64,000 bases of DNA from Agromyces rhizosphaerae (GTDB taxonomy: Bacteria > Actinomycetota > Actinomycetes > Actinomycetales > Microbacteriaceae): positions 868,001 through 932,000 of the forward strand of contig NZ_BSDP01000001.1 of the NCBI RefSeq assembly GCF_027925245.1, in the 5' to 3' direction. The notes beneath the pieces were generated by a model. That model was given only the letters and a program-made list of their open reading frames with translations, searched no databases and was not told the origin of the DNA. Of the stretch, positions 61,756 through 64,000 are shown in pieces. Both the position numbers and the translations under genes were made by a program. The number at the start of each line of letters is the position of its first letter. The stretch's first letter is position 1.

Positions 61756-63012
61756 TCAGTTGGCGTCGGCCACCGACGTGTCCCACCGCTCGAGCAGTTC
61801 CCCGCTCGACGAGGGCTCCAGCAGGTAGGCCGTCAGGCTGTCCCAGATCTCCTGCTCCAGCGGCTTCGGCCACTCGAGGGTCGCGAACGGGTAGGCGATG
61901 ATCGCACCATCGGCGCGAGCCGAGTCGTACGCGGCGGTGAGCTCCGGCGTTCCGCTCGCTGCGTCCTCGAACGGCGAGTAGGCCGACTCGGCGTCCAGCA
62001 GCACCTGCAGGTTCTCCGGGTCCGCGAAGAAGTCGACGAACGCGCGCGCTGCCTCCTGGTGCGCACTCGCCTCGGCGATCGACCAGCCGAAGCCGAAGAG
62101 GTCGAGTGCGACGCCCGGCGCGGATGCTCCCGGAATCGGAGTGAACTCGTAGTTGAGCCCGTCGACCTGGTCGAACGCCGCGATGTTCCACGCACCCTGG
62201 GGCATCATCGCGAAGTTGCCCGCCTGGAACTCGGTGAGCGCGGTGCTCCACGGGTCGAGACCCGCCTGCGCCGAGGCGTCGAAGCACTGCGCGTCGGAGA
62301 GTTCCCCGATGAGGTCGACGGTGTCGTTGAAGGAACTGTTCTCGACGAAGGTCGCCGCGCCTGAGCCGAGGTCGCCGGCAGCATCACTCGACGACTCCAG
62401 TCCGTTCGCGATGACGGTCAGCGCTGCGGAGAACCCACCGGTGAAGATCATCGGGTTGATGCCGGCGTCCGACAGCGCGACGCACGCGTCCTTCAGCTCG
62501 TCGATGGTCTGCGGTGCGGCCTCCACGCCGGCCTCTGCGAGGAGGTCGGTGTTGACGAAGTTGCCCATGCCGATCACCTCGAGCGGCATGATGTAGGCCG
62601 CATCACCGGTGGTGAGGATGCCCTGGAGCGGGTCGGGGATGCGCTCGTACCACTCGGAGTCGGTACCCAGGTCGACGAGCAGCCCCTGGCTGCTCCACTG
62701 GTCGACGAGTGCCATGTCGGTCATCATGACGTCCGGCGGGTTGCCGCCCTGCAGCCGCGGCGGGAGTACGACATCGGTGTCGCCACGGCCGATGTAGGTG
62801 AGCTCGACCGCGACGTCGGGGTTCTCCGCCTCGAACTTCTCGATCAGTTCGGGAAGGCCGGCGGGCTCGACGTCGTTCCCCTTCCACGCGCTCACCTCGA
62901 TCGTCACAGGGCCGGAGCCGCCGTCGGAGGTTCCGTCGCTGCTCGTGCAGCCGGCGGTGACCAACGCGGTCGCCGCCGCCATGACGACGAGCGAGGTTCG
63001 TGTGATGGACAT
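61756..63012 (-). CDS. ABC sugar importer substrate-binding lipoprotein
   Basis: 418 residues from ATG 63010-63012, with AGAGGG seven bases upstream. The lipobox is ALVTAGCTSSDG. The mature protein is a cluster-type sugar binder (VTIEVSAWKGNDVEP, GNFAMMPQGAWNIAAF, AARAFVDFFADPENLQ). First gene of the five-gene unit binding protein-permease-permease-hydratase-ALDH. The ligand is probably the oligosaccharide handled by GH2, sulfatase and GH117 (inference). Confidence 0.93.
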   Translation of the reverse strand: MSITRTSLVVMAAATALVTAGCTSSDGTSDGGSGPVTIEVSAWKGNDVEPAGLPELIEKFEAENPDVAVELTYIGRGDTDVVLPPRLQGGNPPDVMMTDMALVDQWSSQGLLVDLGTDSEWYERIPDPLQGILTTGDAAYIMPLEVIGMGNFVNTDLLAEAGVEAAPQTIDELKDACVALSDAGINPMIFTGGFSAALTVIANGLESSSDAAGDLGSGAATFVENSSFNDTVDLIGELSDAQCFDASAQAGLDPWSTALTEFQAGNFAMMPQGAWNIAAFDQVDGLNYEFTPIPGASAPGVALDLFGFGWSIAEASAHQEAARAFVDFFADPENLQVLLDAESAYSPFEDAASGTPELTAAYDSARADGAIIAYPFATLEWPKPLEQEIWDSLTAYLLEPSSSGELLERWDTSVADAN

Positions 63013-63075
63013 TGGGTTTCCCTCTACTTCCTTGTACGCGGGATGGTGGTCGCGCCGGTGACGCGTTGCGACACC

Positions 63076-63096
63076 ACCATACCTGAACAACCGGTT
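63076..63096 (-). promoter_or_regulatory. AACCGGTT operator before the importer operon
   Basis: AACCGGTT (63089-63096) lies seven bases upstream of a minus-strand -10 TATGGT (63076-63081) and inside the promoter spacer. The 5' leader is about 60 bases. Fifth site of the putative regulon. Confidence 0.65.
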
Positions 63097-63241
63097 TTCC
63101 ACTAGCCACAGTGAATCACACGATGCGGCAGGGAGTGACAACGCGCGGCGCGGATGCGCGCCATCTCGGCGAGTCCCCATCTGCCGGTTGAAGCAGGAGC
63201 ACGAGCAGGTCACGCGGGGGCGGCACAACGCGAAGGGAGCG

Positions 63242-63480
63242 TCAGCGAGCCGACGGCGAGAACACCCTGTTGTCGTTCTTCGAGGAATCCGGGACGATCT
63301 GCAACACGTCCCAGTGCTCGACGACCTTCCCCTCGGGCGGCGCAGCAACGACGTGCGCTCCGCCTGAGCCGGCACCCCACCTCGACCGCCACGCGACACC
63401 CGCGTTCATCGCGTCCTCGTACGACGCCTTCATCCACTCGTCGGGCCGGAGTTCACGCAGGTACCTGGGAAGCTTGCGAC
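63242..63480 (-). pseudogene. Remnant with SnoaL-like C-terminal end
   Basis: The frame reads RKLPRYLRELRPDEW..., then GKVVEHWDVLQIVPDSSKN near the end. The last part matches the C-terminus of NTF2/SnoaL-fold proteins, which normally have about 100 more residues before it. The upstream part does not fit that fold, and no ribosome site precedes the only ATG (63431-63433). I read it as a truncated or recombined gene; a small real protein of 63 residues is not excluded. Confidence 0.35.
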
Positions 63481-64000
63481 GGAACGGCGGGCCGGTCGCC
63501 GGCGCCCGCTGCAGAACGAGAAGAGCCGGGAAACTCGAACGACACGACCTCGTCGATCTCGACCTCGCTCAACTCGACTTGGATGCGGCCGTCGACGCGG
63601 ACCCAAGCAAGGTCCACGCGGGCGCGCACCGCGCGCACCCGTGCGGGGTCGACGGCACAACGCAAGGAGAGCACGACGGCCGATCGCGGCACGACGACGT
63701 CGTGGTATTCGAGATGCTGAGGCGAGCGCCTGACTGCACCCGCGAAGTTCAGGGCGTGCACGTTCAGGCGCGCGCCGGCACCGACGGGATCCGCCTGGAC
63801 TGTCGCCGTGAGCTCGAGGGTCGGCCCGGCCTGGGTGCGCAGCAGCGGCTCCGGAGCGAGTCGCTCGAGCACGACGTCGAAGAGGCGACGGTATACGTGG
63901 TACCCGTGCCGGTGATAGCTCGTGGCGACGGGGAACGCCACCGCTGCGACTCGGTCGCGATGCACGGCCAGCGGCAGCCCCGTTCGCGTGGCGACCGGTG
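63453..64000 (-). CDS. C-terminus of a probable glycosidase with beta-galactosidase trimerisation-like domain, cut by window edge
   Basis: About 182 residues are visible on the minus strand, and the N-terminus lies beyond base 64000. TRTGLPLAVHRDRVAAVAF, TSYHRHGYHVYRRLFDVVLE and RLNVHALNFAGAVRRSP resemble the end of GH42-like/trimerisation-domain glycosidases. Family proteins usually stop soon after a segment like ELSEVEIDEVVSFEF. Here an extra low-complexity tail (PGSSRSAAGAGDRPAVPS...) runs on, suggesting the natural stop was lost in a rearrangement with the adjacent remnant. Confidence 0.45.
   Translation of the reverse strand, partial: PVATRTGLPLAVHRDRVAAVAFPVATSYHRHGYHVYRRLFDVVLERLAPEPLLRTQAGPTLELTATVQADPVGAGARLNVHALNFAGAVRRSPQHLEYHDVVVPRSAVVLSLRCAVDPARVRAVRARVDLAWVRVDGRIQVELSEVEIDEVVSFEFPGSSRSAAGAGDRPAVPSQASQVPA

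Noticed and set aside
19162..63096. Treating TGTTACCGGTAACA (GH42 promoter) and AACCGGTT (GH117 locus) as one regulon
   Set aside because: They share only the central ACCGGT common to many LacI-type operators; each locus has its own LacI gene with a different recognition helix.

Overview
The window is very GC-rich, densely packed DNA with strong third-position GC bias. It has many 4-base ATGA/GTGA gene overlaps and several leaderless genes. Together these suggest an actinomycete, probably a Microbacteriaceae-type soil or marine bacterium; this assignment is inferred from style and protein families only. It reads as a carbohydrate- and aromatic-utilisation region. I saw no rRNA, tRNA, transposase or CRISPR.

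Layout. 1-4.5 kb: the 3' end of a GH1 glycosidase, a quinone-reductase-like enzyme, a membrane-anchored sulfatase and a TetR regulator. 4.6-11.3 kb: a TRAP transporter (dctQ, dctM, dctP) with a shikimate/quinate dehydrogenase and a phosphotriesterase-like hydrolase, divergent from a two-domain 3-dehydroshikimate dehydratase; this looks like a shikimate/quinate-to-protocatechuate route. 11.5-20.4 kb: a galactoside locus of two GH42 beta-galactosidases around an ABC importer, with a LacI regulator and two clear operators. 20.5-27.7 kb: small enzymes, a second LacI gene and a divergent GH78/GH3 pair sharing a promoter-operator. 27.8-33.1 kb: a ferritin-like pair (one copy degenerate), two alpha/beta hydrolases, a lipoprotein and a small protein.

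33.2-38.5 kb: a tightly coupled five-gene operon followed by a MetE-like protein. The operon encodes a DoxD-like membrane protein, a second membrane protein, an acyl-CoA-dehydrogenase-fold flavoprotein lacking the usual catalytic Glu, a PhnD/SsuA-like protein without a signal peptide, and a TusA-like/radical-SAM fusion. This is the best candidate for an undescribed system, and an organosulfur role is my guess. 38.6-43.3 kb: an MMPL transporter with a degenerate ABC-ATPase-like tail, overlapping a YhgE/Pip-type protein. 43.3-46.4 kb: small single genes, four of them with leaderless promoters.

46.5-63.1 kb: a catabolic locus with GH117, GH2, sulfatase, lactaldehyde-dehydrogenase-like ALDH, mandelate-racemase-type dehydratase/cycloisomerase, ABC importer, two Gfo/Idh/MocA oxidoreductases, ThuA, enoyl-CoA hydratase-like protein and a LacI regulator. 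Five ACCGGT-centred sites (four of them AACCGGTT) sit in its promoters. The gene set matches intracellular processing of red-algal galactan oligosaccharides and catabolism of 3,6-anhydro-galactose. The right edge holds the C-terminus of another probable glycosidase and an eroded gene remnant.
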